Shown piece by piece: positions 1 to 5,776 of a stretch of DNA of 6,276 bases (its first letter is position 1; each line of letters begins with the position of its first letter). The position numbers were made by a program, and so were the translations under genes. Under the pieces are notes generated by a model. That model was given only the letters and a program-made list of their open reading frames with translations. It was not told where the DNA came from and searched no databases. The stretch covers positions 1 to 6,276 of the forward strand of contig CAIRNL010000766.1 of NCBI GenBank assembly GCA_903879975.1. Reading direction: 5' to 3'. This stretch comes from an uncultured Chloroflexota bacterium. GTDB lineage: Bacteria > Chloroflexota > Anaerolineae > Caldilineales > Caldilineaceae.

Positions 1-765
1 CTGACCAGCCAGCTCACCTTTGACAAGGGCATCATGGATAGGCTGACTGCGGCCAACATCCAGCACATCCAGGTCACCACAGCGCCCGATGGGCTGATCA
101 TCCTGATCAACGGCGAGCCGATCCCCTCCGTACGCTGGGATGCCGACAAGCTGGCCAATCTGGCCGATCTCGTCGAGAGGCTGGGAGCCGATGCGCCGGC
201 TGCGCTGAAGAGCGTACTGCCCGTCATCACCGACCTGGGCGCCGGCATTGCGCTGCGCTTCCCAGTTACGCAGGGTGCCGAGATAATTGCCATGCAGGTG
301 GCGGGCGCTGAATCGGCAGCAGCTGCGTCACAGGCGGCACAGCAGGCGTTCATGGCCGAGGTTGGCACAGCGCCCATCATCCGTATCCCGGTCCTCTACG
401 ATGTGGACGGCGGCTACACTGTGCAGGGGATCAGCGATGCCGAGTGGCAGGCACTGACCGGGGCGCCCTTTGGCTCGCTGCGCCTACAGCCCGACCAGAT
501 CGCCGGTGCGGTGGCGGCCGGCATCACCAGCGCCACCGTGCGCGCCGACGCCGAGGGCATTCACCTTGCGCTCAGCGGCAGGGAACTGCCCGTGCTGGGC
601 TGGGCTGAGGGTGAACTGAGCCATGCGCTCCAGCTGGCGGCCAGCGCCGGCCTGCTGGAGCAGTCGGGCATTGCCGGAGACGCGATCGGGCCAGTAATCG
701 ATGCGTTGCTGCCAGTGATCCAGTCGAGCAACGTCGAGATCCACGTCACATTTCCGAGCGAGTGA
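1..765 (+). CDS. Two-module protein of unknown function (5' end missing)
   Basis: The reading frame is open from the first base of the window and ends at TGA (763-765), so the start lies upstream. The ATG at 34 is internal, because the 11 codons before it already belong to the first repeated module. About 254 residues are visible. Two diverged copies of one module can be aligned by eye. Each has a short strand-helix start, then D/E-G followed by hydrophobic strands, the motif NGEPIPSVRW (copy 1) or SGRELPVLGW (copy 2), a helical region, a second helix with VLPVI or LLPVI, and a closing strand (ALRFPV or IHVTFP). An Ala/Gln-rich helix and the stretch IIRIPVLYDVDGGYTV separate the copies. No transmembrane segment or catalytic motif is visible, but a signal or lipoprotein peptide could lie in the missing N-terminus. 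I do not recognise the family. It resembles the secreted or lipoprotein-type hypothetical proteins of Chloroflexota, which is only an impression. Confidence 0.85.
   Translation: MTSQLTFDKGIMDRLTAANIQHIQVTTAPDGLIILINGEPIPSVRWDADKLANLADLVERLGADAPAALKSVLPVITDLGAGIALRFPVTQGAEIIAMQVAGAESAAAASQAAQQAFMAEVGTAPIIRIPVLYDVDGGYTVQGISDAEWQALTGAPFGSLRLQPDQIAGAVAAGITSATVRADAEGIHLALSGRELPVLGWAEGELSHALQLAASAGLLEQSGIAGDAIGPVIDALLPVIQSSNVEIHVTFPSE
10..270 (+). repeat. Protein-level repeat module, copy 1
   Basis: This is the first of two diverged modules in the opening gene. Landmarks in order are QLTFDKGIMDRLTAANIQHI, the APDGLIILINGEPIPSVRW core, the helix DADKLANLADLVERL, LKSVLPVITDL and the closing strand IALRFPV. 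The similarity is at protein level only, and the copies are too diverged to recombine easily. Confidence 0.6.
478..756 (+). repeat. Protein-level repeat module, copy 2
   Basis: This is the second copy of the module. Landmarks in order are RLQPDQIAGAVAAGITSATV, the DAEGIHLALSGRELPVLGW core, the helix AEGELSHALQLAASAGLL, IGPVIDALLPVIQ and the closing strand VEIHVTFP. It keeps the order and spacing of copy 1. The main differences are a few extra residues between the helices and loss of Asn in the core turn (NGEPIP becomes SGRELP). Confidence 0.6.
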
Positions 766-821
766 GCCGGCAGAGCCGGTCAATCGTCGCCGGTCGCCTG
801 TCCTAGCGTGATGGGATATTC

Positions 822-882
822 GAAAGCAGGATTTGCGGGCATCGCCGCTGCCGAGCGGACGGGATTGTCCAATCCTGCTTTC
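822..882. terminator. 12-bp perfect inverted repeat between convergent genes
   Basis: The left arm GAAAGCAGGATT (822-833) is the exact reverse complement of the right arm AATCCTGCTTTC (871-882). The 37-nt loop contains a nested 5-bp hairpin (CCGCT 845-849 / AGCGG 854-858). A competing hairpin, GGATT 862-866 with AATCC 871-875, would use part of the right arm. The repeat sits between a + strand stop at 765 and a - strand stop at 948, where a bidirectional transcription end is expected. Neither side has a run of T, so a standard intrinsic terminator is not proven. A protein-binding site or a small repetitive extragenic element is the alternative. Confidence 0.4.
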
Positions 883-947
883 CATCGACCTTTCCTTGTG
901 GAGGGAACCGCTGACCTTCGCTCATGGACAAGCGATCGGCGAGTGTT

Positions 948-1613
948 TTAGGCTCTTCGCTGCGCGGCTCGCCCCAAACTGCGCACCGTTGCCACCAGCG
1001 CAGGCGTCTGCGACGTCCGCAGCCCTGCACCCGCCAGCACAATCTCCACGTGTACTTCTGCGCGCTCGCCTGTGACCGTCACTGCCTGTAACAAGGGGCC
1101 AAAGCGAGCCTGCAGGTCAGCGAAGACATATTCCAACGCGGCCGTGTCCACCCCGCGCACGGCGTACTCGCCGGCGATCAGGGCGGAGCGGCGCTGCACC
1201 CAGAGCGATGCTCGCGCCCGCTGGGCCGATGCCAGGCCTGGAATGCGGCCTGTTGCCCAGACCAGCTCAGCGGCTGGGCGCTCGGGCAGCAGGCCGCGGA
1301 TCATCAGCCGGTCGTGGCGCCTGCTCACGGCGTGCAGCAGCAAGCCGATGGGATCGACCGTTGCGCTGCTGCGGCAGTCGACCTCCAGGCGCACGAAGGG
1401 ATCGGGCGGCGGAACGAAGGCAGCGAGAAAGCCAGCGCCTGCCGGCGTGCGCGCGTACACCAGCTGACTACGCGTGCTATCGGCAAAGCCTTGCGCCAGC
1501 GTGTTGTTGCGCCGTGCGGTCTGCACACGTGCGGCCACCCAGGCGAGGAGCAGCAAGGCCAGGGTAGCGGCCAGCGCGATGAGCAGGGAGGGATCGTTCA
1601 ACAGATTCAGCAT
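948..1613 (-). CDS. Single-pass membrane-anchored protein of unknown function
   Basis: The protein has 221 residues, with an ATG start at 1613-1611 and a TAA stop at 950-948. I chose this start because GGAG lies 5 nt upstream and because a transmembrane helix follows immediately (about residues 9-28, rich in Leu and Ala). The frame stays open further upstream, but that part is antisense to the deacylase gene and is rejected. Arg29, Arg34 and Arg35 directly after the helix suggest, by the positive-inside rule, that the remaining 190 residues are cytoplasmic. The soluble part is an alpha/beta-looking domain rich in Arg and Ala, with stretches such as FVPPPDPFVRLEVDC (67-80) and a strand pair near 176-193 (AVTVTG, AEVHVEIVL). 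No catalytic motif is evident and I do not recognise the family. The gene is divergent from the deacylase gene and convergent with the two-module gene. Confidence 0.8.
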   Translation of the reverse strand: MLNLLNDPSLLIALAATLALLLLAWVAARVQTARRNNTLAQGFADSTRSQLVYARTPAGAGFLAAFVPPPDPFVRLEVDCRSSATVDPIGLLLHAVSRRHDRLMIRGLLPERPAAELVWATGRIPGLASAQRARASLWVQRRSALIAGEYAVRGVDTAALEYVFADLQARFGPLLQAVTVTGERAEVHVEIVLAGAGLRTSQTPALVATVRSLGRAAQRRA

Positions 1614-1685
1614 GAATTCTCCGCTTGCACAAAGCCGGCGGCGCCGGATAGACTGGCAACAATAGATTCTTGGGGAGTATCGCGC
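1614..1685. promoter_or_regulatory. 72-nt divergent intergenic region
   Basis: The start codons of the membrane protein (- strand) and the deacylase (+ strand) face away from each other across this gap, so both promoters should lie here or inside the opposite gene. It holds a ribosome binding site for each gene: GGGGAG at 1672-1677 on + and GGAG just before 1613 on -. No convincing -35/-10 pair is visible. TAGATT at 1663-1668 is the best -10-like box on the + strand, but it has no matching -35. Confidence 0.35.
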
Positions 1686-2174
1686 ATGGCGACAGCATTC
1701 AAAAACAACGTGACCCGCTGGCTCGACAGCCAAAAGGTTTCCTACACGGCCTACACCTACGACTATGACGCAGGCGTGCACTCGGCGGTCGAGGTTGCCG
1801 CGGCGATTGGCCTGCCGCCGGAGCAGGTTTTCAAGACGCTCGTGGCATTGGCCGACGAAGTGCGGCGCAAGCCGATGCTCGTCCTCGTACCTGGTGCGGA
1901 GACGCTTGACCTGCGCATCTTTGCCAAGGCCGCCAACGCCAAGAAGGTCAAGATGGCAACGCACGAGCAGGCCGAGGCTTTGACGGGCCTGCAGACGGGC
2001 GGCATCAGTGCGTTGGCGCTGGTCAACAAGGGCTTTGACGTCTATCTTGACGACCGCGCCCTGGGCTTTGCGCAGATTGCGGTGAGCGCCGGGCAACGCG
2101 GCGCCAACATTCTGCTAGCGGTCCAGGATCTGGCGAAGCTGGTGCATGCGCGCACCGTCCATCTGCGAGCATAA
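1686..2174 (+). CDS. ybaK: YbaK/EbsC-type Cys-tRNA(Pro) deacylase
   Basis: The 162-residue protein matches the YbaK/EbsC family of trans-acting editing enzymes, which hydrolyse Cys-tRNA(Pro) made in error by prolyl-tRNA synthetase in the cytoplasm. Family landmarks in order are the YTYDYDAGVHSAVEVAAAIG segment (23-42), GLPPEQVFKTLV (42-53) with Lys50 at the position of the catalytic lysine of E. coli YbaK, LVLVPGAETLDL (66-76), AKAANAKKVKMA (80-91), TGLQTGGIS (100-108) and AVSAGQRG (132-139). The length is close to E. coli YbaK (about 160). The start at 1686 has GGGGAG 8 nt upstream and gives the normal family N-terminus. The frame is open further upstream, but only antisense to the neighbouring gene. 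One oddity is the segment after GGIS, which reads ALA where the family usually has PLG or PFG. The deacylase fold is well supported, while the exact tRNA substrate is inferred. Confidence 0.92.
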   Translation: MATAFKNNVTRWLDSQKVSYTAYTYDYDAGVHSAVEVAAAIGLPPEQVFKTLVALADEVRRKPMLVLVPGAETLDLRIFAKAANAKKVKMATHEQAEALTGLQTGGISALALVNKGFDVYLDDRALGFAQIAVSAGQRGANILLAVQDLAKLVHARTVHLRA

Positions 2175-2224
2175 CATAGATGTGCCGGCTCGATTGCGGC
2201 CCAAGCGTACCATGGGGGCAGCAT

Positions 2225-2245
2225 TGTTCCAACAAAATGGGAACA
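2225..2245. promoter_or_regulatory. Operator-like inverted repeat upstream of acyl-CoA dehydrogenase
   Basis: TGTTCC (2225-2230) and GGAACA (2240-2245) form a perfect 6-bp inverted repeat around a 9-nt A-rich spacer, 105 nt before the dehydrogenase ATG. Half-sites of this size and spacing would suit a dimeric regulator. No well-formed promoter was recognised beside it, and a 6-bp repeat can arise by chance. Confidence 0.25.
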
Positions 2246-2350
2246 GGCACAGAATCATCTCTCGATTGAATGAGCGCAGGGAGCTGTGCGCCGGCTGCCG
2301 TTGTGCCCGTATCTCCGATTTGACCTGCCATTCAAGAAGGGGAAATATCC

Positions 2351-3529
2351 ATGTCAGCCACCCTGGTAGACGAACAATCCGGCCTGAATTTTGACCTAAC
2401 CGAAGACCAAGTCATGTTGCAGAACCTGGCGCGCGACTTTGCCCGCAAAGAGATCATCCGCTCTGGGGCTGCCGAACACTACGATGTGTCGGGCGAATGG
2501 CCGTGGGATTTATGGAAAAAGGCTCTGCGCGTCGGCCTGGTCAACCTCAACATTCCTGAGGAGTATGGGGGTATCGGTGCCAGCGTGTTGGAAGAGTGTA
2601 TCGTCGGGGAGGAGTTAGCCTACGGCTGTTCGGGCATCCAGACTGCGCTGATGCTCAACCAGCTTGCCGTGCTGCCCCTGCTCATTGCGGCCAACGACGA
2701 CCAGAAGCGGCGCTACTTTCCCCAACTGACCGAAGCGGGCAAGATCATGGCCTACTGCATGACCGAACCCGACGCCGGCTCCGACGTAGCCGGGATCAAG
2801 AGTACGGCGACACGCAAGGGCGACCGCTATCTACTCAACGGCACCAAGACATGGATCACCGACGGGCCTGTAGCCAGCTACTTCACGGTCTTTGCCAAGA
2901 CCGACCCCACGGGGCGGCACAAGGGCATAAGTTGCTTCATCGTCGAGCGCGACTGGAAAGGCGTCAGCACCAGCAAGCCTCTGGAGAAGCTGGGTCAGCA
3001 TGCAGCACAGGCCTGCCAGGTCTTCTTCGAGGATGTGGAAGTACCGGCCGAGAACCTGCTGGGAGGGGAGGGTGAGGGCTTCCTGATCGGCATGAAGGTC
3101 TTCGACAAGAGCCGTCCGCCGGTCGCTGCGGCTGCCAGCGGTGTTGCACGCCGTGCGCTGGACGAGGCAGTGCGGTATGCCAACGAGCGCCACGCCTTTG
3201 GCCAGGCCATCCACGCCTTCCAGGGCGTGGGCTTCATGCTCTCGGACATGAAGATTCGCGTCGACGCCGCGCGGCTGCTCACGTGGAAATCGGCCTGGCT
3301 GGTCGACCACGGCAAACGCAACACCTCAGAAGCGGCCGTGGCCAAGGCCTACGCCGCCGACGCTGCGGTGCTCAACGCCGTGGATGCCGTGCAGGTATTT
3401 GGCGGCAACGGCTACAGCCGGGAATACCCAGTGGAGAAGCTCCTGCGCGACAGCAAGATCTATCAAATCTACGAAGGCACGACGCAGATCCAGAAGGGTA
3501 TCATCCTGCGAGAGCTCTCCAAGAGCTAG
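2351..3529 (+). CDS. Acyl-CoA dehydrogenase, medium-chain (MCAD) type
   Basis: This 392-residue flavoprotein should catalyse FAD-dependent alpha,beta-dehydrogenation of acyl-CoA to trans-2-enoyl-CoA, the first step of beta-oxidation, passing electrons to an electron transfer flavoprotein in the cytoplasm. Both family signatures are intact: CMTEPDAGSDVAG (136-148) and QVFGGNGY...E....K...D (348-367). WITDG (168-172) matches the FAD-binding strand. Glu375 in IYEGTTQIQ is the catalytic base at the position used by MCAD, SCAD and most bacterial enzymes. ELAYGCSGIQTA (88-99) and EKLGQHAAQ (212-220) resemble, from memory, mammalian MCAD more than the isovaleryl- or long-chain types. The start has AAGGGGA 7 nt upstream. 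Chain-length preference is inferred. No etfAB, thiolase or hydratase lies in this window, so the gene appears as a single unit, with its stop only 10 nt from that of the gene opposite. Confidence 0.95.
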   Translation: MSATLVDEQSGLNFDLTEDQVMLQNLARDFARKEIIRSGAAEHYDVSGEWPWDLWKKALRVGLVNLNIPEEYGGIGASVLEECIVGEELAYGCSGIQTALMLNQLAVLPLLIAANDDQKRRYFPQLTEAGKIMAYCMTEPDAGSDVAGIKSTATRKGDRYLLNGTKTWITDGPVASYFTVFAKTDPTGRHKGISCFIVERDWKGVSTSKPLEKLGQHAAQACQVFFEDVEVPAENLLGGEGEGFLIGMKVFDKSRPPVAAAASGVARRALDEAVRYANERHAFGQAIHAFQGVGFMLSDMKIRVDAARLLTWKSAWLVDHGKRNTSEAAVAKAYAADAAVLNAVDAVQVFGGNGYSREYPVEKLLRDSKIYQIYEGTTQIQKGIILRELSKS

Positions 3530-3539
3530 GTGAAACTTC

Positions 3540-5042
3540 TCACGGTTTTCGGGCTTTGAGGTAGAAGAGTTTCTGATCGAACAGGATCTTGTCGCCACGC
3601 CGCCGTGCGTTGAGGCCGGCGGCATCCGTCTCCAACCCTGCCTCGATCATATCGCGTACCACGGTACGTGCGCCGATATCTGCCTGCATATCATCGAGCC
3701 ATTCTTCCAATTCGCGCTCGAAGCTGGCCGTCTGTTCTGCCTCGACCACCAGGCCGGCGCCGGCCACCAGCCTGCGATACTGCTCGGCACTGAAGGCAGC
3801 CACGTGGCTGGGATTGCGTTTCACCTCGATGGCATTCTGCGTAGCACGCTTGACCGGATCGTCGGCGCTGAGCAGATCGGCGATGACGAGAATGCCGTTG
3901 TGGCGCAGCAGGCGCGCCGCTTCGCTGAGAATGGCCTGCGGCCTGTGGCTGTGATGCAGCAGCAAGCGGCAGAGAACGGCGTCGAAGCGTTCGTCGCGAA
4001 AGGGCAACACATAGGCCGGCGCCAGCCGAAAGCTCACGCGCGCTGCGGACGGCTTGCGCTCGAGCAGGCGTAGCCACTCAGCCGATTCGAGCATAGTTGG
4101 GCTGATATCGATACCGACCACTTCGCTGGCGCCTTCTTCAGCCAACAAGAGCGCCAGTTGTCCGCTCCCTGTGCCGGCATCCAGCACGACCGTGTCCTTG
4201 GGCAGCTGTGCAAACTTGAGGAAGTGCTGCAGGCGTTGTATATGCCTGGCATCGAGGAGTTCCTCAGGGCTGTGGGAAATGCGTCCATAGGCCTGGACAA
4301 CCCGCGTCAGTTCTGGCGCGATCTCGGCATGGCCGGCGCCTTCGCCGGCCACACTGCGCTGGCGTTGCTGCGCCATCGCCCCAACCGGCAAATGTTCGCG
4401 GCGATTGGCATAGGCGAGCAGCCATGCGCCATCCTGCCGGCGCAGCTCCGTAATGGCCGTATGGCTCACTGCCACGGAGAGGGCGTGGCTGCCAAAGAAG
4501 TGGCGCAGGGCCGTTGCCACGGCATTGCCGCTCAGGACGATCGCAATCGTCTTCCCCCAGTTGTCCTGAACAATGGCATTCAGAGGCTCGATGAGGCTCT
4601 GCAGATAAATGCCGTAGGGCGAAGCCGGATCGACCGGCGGATAGGCGGCCGAATGGGCAATGGAGCGATCCTCGCGATCCCATGCATTGGGCAGGGCCAG
4701 GTCGGGCGGGAGACGGCCTGGGATACGGCTGTCGACCGTGACGGGCAGGTTGAGTGCCTGCCCCAGGCGCTGTGCCGTGAGGCGGCTCTGCAGGAGCGGC
4801 GCCGTGAAGAGCGCGTCAATCGTCTCGTGTGTGGCCAGCCACTGGGCGAGCTGGCTCGTCTGCTCCCAGCCATGGGCAGTCAGGCCGCTGTCTGCGGTCG
4901 GTTCCACGCGTCGGGCCAGCGCGGAGTAACGGTTCTGCATGCCCTCGGCATGGCAGATCAGCAACAGGCGCACATCAGGCGGTGATGGCGACAGATGATC
5001 GGTTGACAACAGGAGCGGCGCAGACGATGGCGTTGTGGACAC
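3540..5042 (-). CDS. Degenerate histidine-phosphatase domain fused to SAM methyltransferase
   Basis: The 500-residue protein has a GTG start and a TGA stop. Residues about 24-219 have the histidine phosphatase (phosphoglycerate mutase-like) layout: LLLICHAEG (26-34), GLTAHGWEQTSQLA (53-66), DALFTAPLLQSRLTA (76-90), TIAIVLSGNAVATAL (165-179) and the closing SHTAITEL...REHL (193-218). The catalytic set is mostly lost: RHG is CHA (30-32), the second Arg is Gln85, the second His is Ser171, and the usual middle Glu is absent. Residues about 255-500 are a class I SAM methyltransferase with motif I VLDAGTGSG (286-294), the acidic residue Asp312 in VGIDIS, FDAVLCRLLLHH (353-364) and LRHNGILVIADL (379-390), as in UbiE-like enzymes. 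The methyl acceptor is unknown. The N-terminal domain is probably a binding or regulatory module. GTG at 5042 has only a weak GAGAG upstream, and GTG at codon 24 is the alternative start. Confidence 0.9.
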   Translation of the reverse strand: MSTTPSSAPLLLSTDHLSPSPPDVRLLLICHAEGMQNRYSALARRVEPTADSGLTAHGWEQTSQLAQWLATHETIDALFTAPLLQSRLTAQRLGQALNLPVTVDSRIPGRLPPDLALPNAWDREDRSIAHSAAYPPVDPASPYGIYLQSLIEPLNAIVQDNWGKTIAIVLSGNAVATALRHFFGSHALSVAVSHTAITELRRQDGAWLLAYANRREHLPVGAMAQQRQRSVAGEGAGHAEIAPELTRVVQAYGRISHSPEELLDARHIQRLQHFLKFAQLPKDTVVLDAGTGSGQLALLLAEEGASEVVGIDISPTMLESAEWLRLLERKPSAARVSFRLAPAYVLPFRDERFDAVLCRLLLHHSHRPQAILSEAARLLRHNGILVIADLLSADDPVKRATQNAIEVKRNPSHVAAFSAEQYRRLVAGAGLVVEAEQTASFERELEEWLDDMQADIGARTVVRDMIEAGLETDAAGLNARRRGDKILFDQKLFYLKARKP

Positions 5043-5062
5043 AGACTCTCACTTGACCTGGC

Positions 5063-5082
5063 TGGCGCCCAAAGCAGCGCCA
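5063..5082 (-). other. Small hairpin in the leader of the methyltransferase fusion
   Basis: TGGCGC (5063-5068) pairs with GCGCCA (5077-5082) around an 8-nt loop, 20 nt before the GTG start of the fusion gene. It could shape the 5' leader. It is short and may be chance in GC-rich DNA. Confidence 0.2.
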
Positions 5083-5135
5083 ATCACAGCTCGAGGCGAC
5101 GACAGCGCTCGGAGATGCAATGCGTCGCTCTGCCG

Positions 5136-5160
5136 AGAGCTCCCTTCTCAGGGCAGCTCT
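5136..5160 (-). terminator. Terminator-like hairpin after the ferredoxin gene
   Basis: Read on the - strand, AGAGCT, one bulged G, CCCT, a GAGA tetraloop, AGGG and AGCTCT form a 10-bp stem 10 nt past the ferredoxin stop. The GAGA loop is of the stable GNRA class. No U-tract follows, so it may be an mRNA 3'-end stabiliser or a partial terminator between the ferredoxin and the methyltransferase fusion, rather than a classical terminator. Confidence 0.45.
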
Positions 5161-5170
5161 GCGATTCGCC

Positions 5171-5608
5171 TTATTCGGCTTGCGCGCGTGCCTGAATCTG
5201 CGCCAGGGTCGCCTGGCGTAGGGCAGCACGCTTCTTCTGCATTTCTTCCGTGGCGTCCTTGAACGCGCGTACCTCAGCGGGATAGTGGTCGACGTGCTTA
5301 TTGTTGCCCGGCGGGGCGATGTAGCGCAGGCGTTCGATCACTTCGCCGTTTAGCAGATGGCGGTCGACGATCTCTTCGACATCGTCGACTTGCACATTCC
5401 CGTACCAGGTGGCCTCCGGATAGACGACCAGCATCGGACCGTGGCCACACTGGTTCAAACAGCCGGCCTTATTGATGCGGATTTTCTCGTTCAGCCCATG
5501 TGCGCCGACCAGTCGTTTCAACCGGTCGAAGATGGCTGTGGGATCGCCATCAAACTCACAATAGGGACCCTGAGTGCATATGAACACATGCTTTTCAAAT
5601 TGAGCCAT
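5171..5608 (-). CDS. Thioredoxin-like [2Fe-2S] ferredoxin with C-terminal extension
   Basis: The 145-residue protein is a Shethna/Aquifex-type thioredoxin-fold [2Fe-2S] ferredoxin, a cytoplasmic one-electron carrier. Visible landmarks are HVFICTQGPYC (7-17), INKAGCLNQCGHGPMLVVYP (45-64), WYGNVQVDDVEEIVDRHL (68-85) and GEVIERL (88-94). The likely cluster ligands are Cys11, Cys17, Cys50 and Cys54. The first pair has only five residues between the cysteines, where classical members have a longer loop, and the second pair has the usual three. After residue 100 there is an extension of about 45 residues, the last 30 of them charged and Ala/Gln/Lys-rich and probably helical. It is longer than the roughly 110-residue Aquifex protein. 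ATG at 5608 is chosen because family homology starts right after it. It lacks a Shine-Dalgarno site but lies just past a good promoter. The electron partner is unknown. Confidence 0.9.
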   Translation of the reverse strand: MAQFEKHVFICTQGPYCEFDGDPTAIFDRLKRLVGAHGLNEKIRINKAGCLNQCGHGPMLVVYPEATWYGNVQVDDVEEIVDRHLLNGEVIERLRYIAPPGNNKHVDHYPAEVRAFKDATEEMQKKRAALRQATLAQIQARAQAE

Positions 5609-5614
5609 AGATGG

Positions 5615-5642
5615 ATCATACCAAATGGTGAAAGGGTCGCAA
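5615..5642 (-). promoter_or_regulatory. Sigma70-like promoter giving a leaderless ferredoxin mRNA
   Basis: On the - strand, TTGCGA (5642-5637) and TATGAT (5620-5615) are separated by 16 nt, matching the -35 box at 4 of 6 positions and the -10 box at 5 of 6. Only six bases (CCATCT) lie between the -10 box and the ATG at 5608, so transcription would start at or next to the A of the start codon. The missing Shine-Dalgarno site agrees with this. The promoter call is by eye. Confidence 0.5.
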
Positions 5643-5776
5643 AACCCATCGGGGCAGGACAACAAGATTGACAGCAGACTGACTCACGCAGATCACATGC
5701 CCTCGATAGCGCAGCGAAGACGCCGGGTACGATATTGCCCTCTTTGGGCCATTCTGACGTGCGCCAGAGGGGACGG

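Noticed and set aside
1314..1685. The deacylase frame stays open upstream on the + strand, adding 124 residues
   Set aside because: It is antisense to the membrane-protein gene, has no YbaK similarity, and the ATG at 1686 has a good ribosome binding site and the normal family N-terminus.
1614..2096. The membrane-protein frame stays open on the - strand, adding 161 residues upstream
   Set aside because: This part is antisense to the deacylase gene, which has clear family motifs. The internal ATG at 1613 has a ribosome binding site and is followed by a transmembrane helix, which would otherwise be buried mid-protein.
4158..4985. Long + strand frame opposite the methyltransferase fusion
   Set aside because: It lacks any recognisable domain, while the - strand frame carries clear phosphatase-fold and SAM-binding motifs through the same bases.
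5668..5696. Perfect TTGACA at 5668-5673 as a + strand promoter
   Set aside because: The sequence 16-18 nt downstream (around GATCAC) is a poor -10 box. A lone -35 hexamer is weak evidence.
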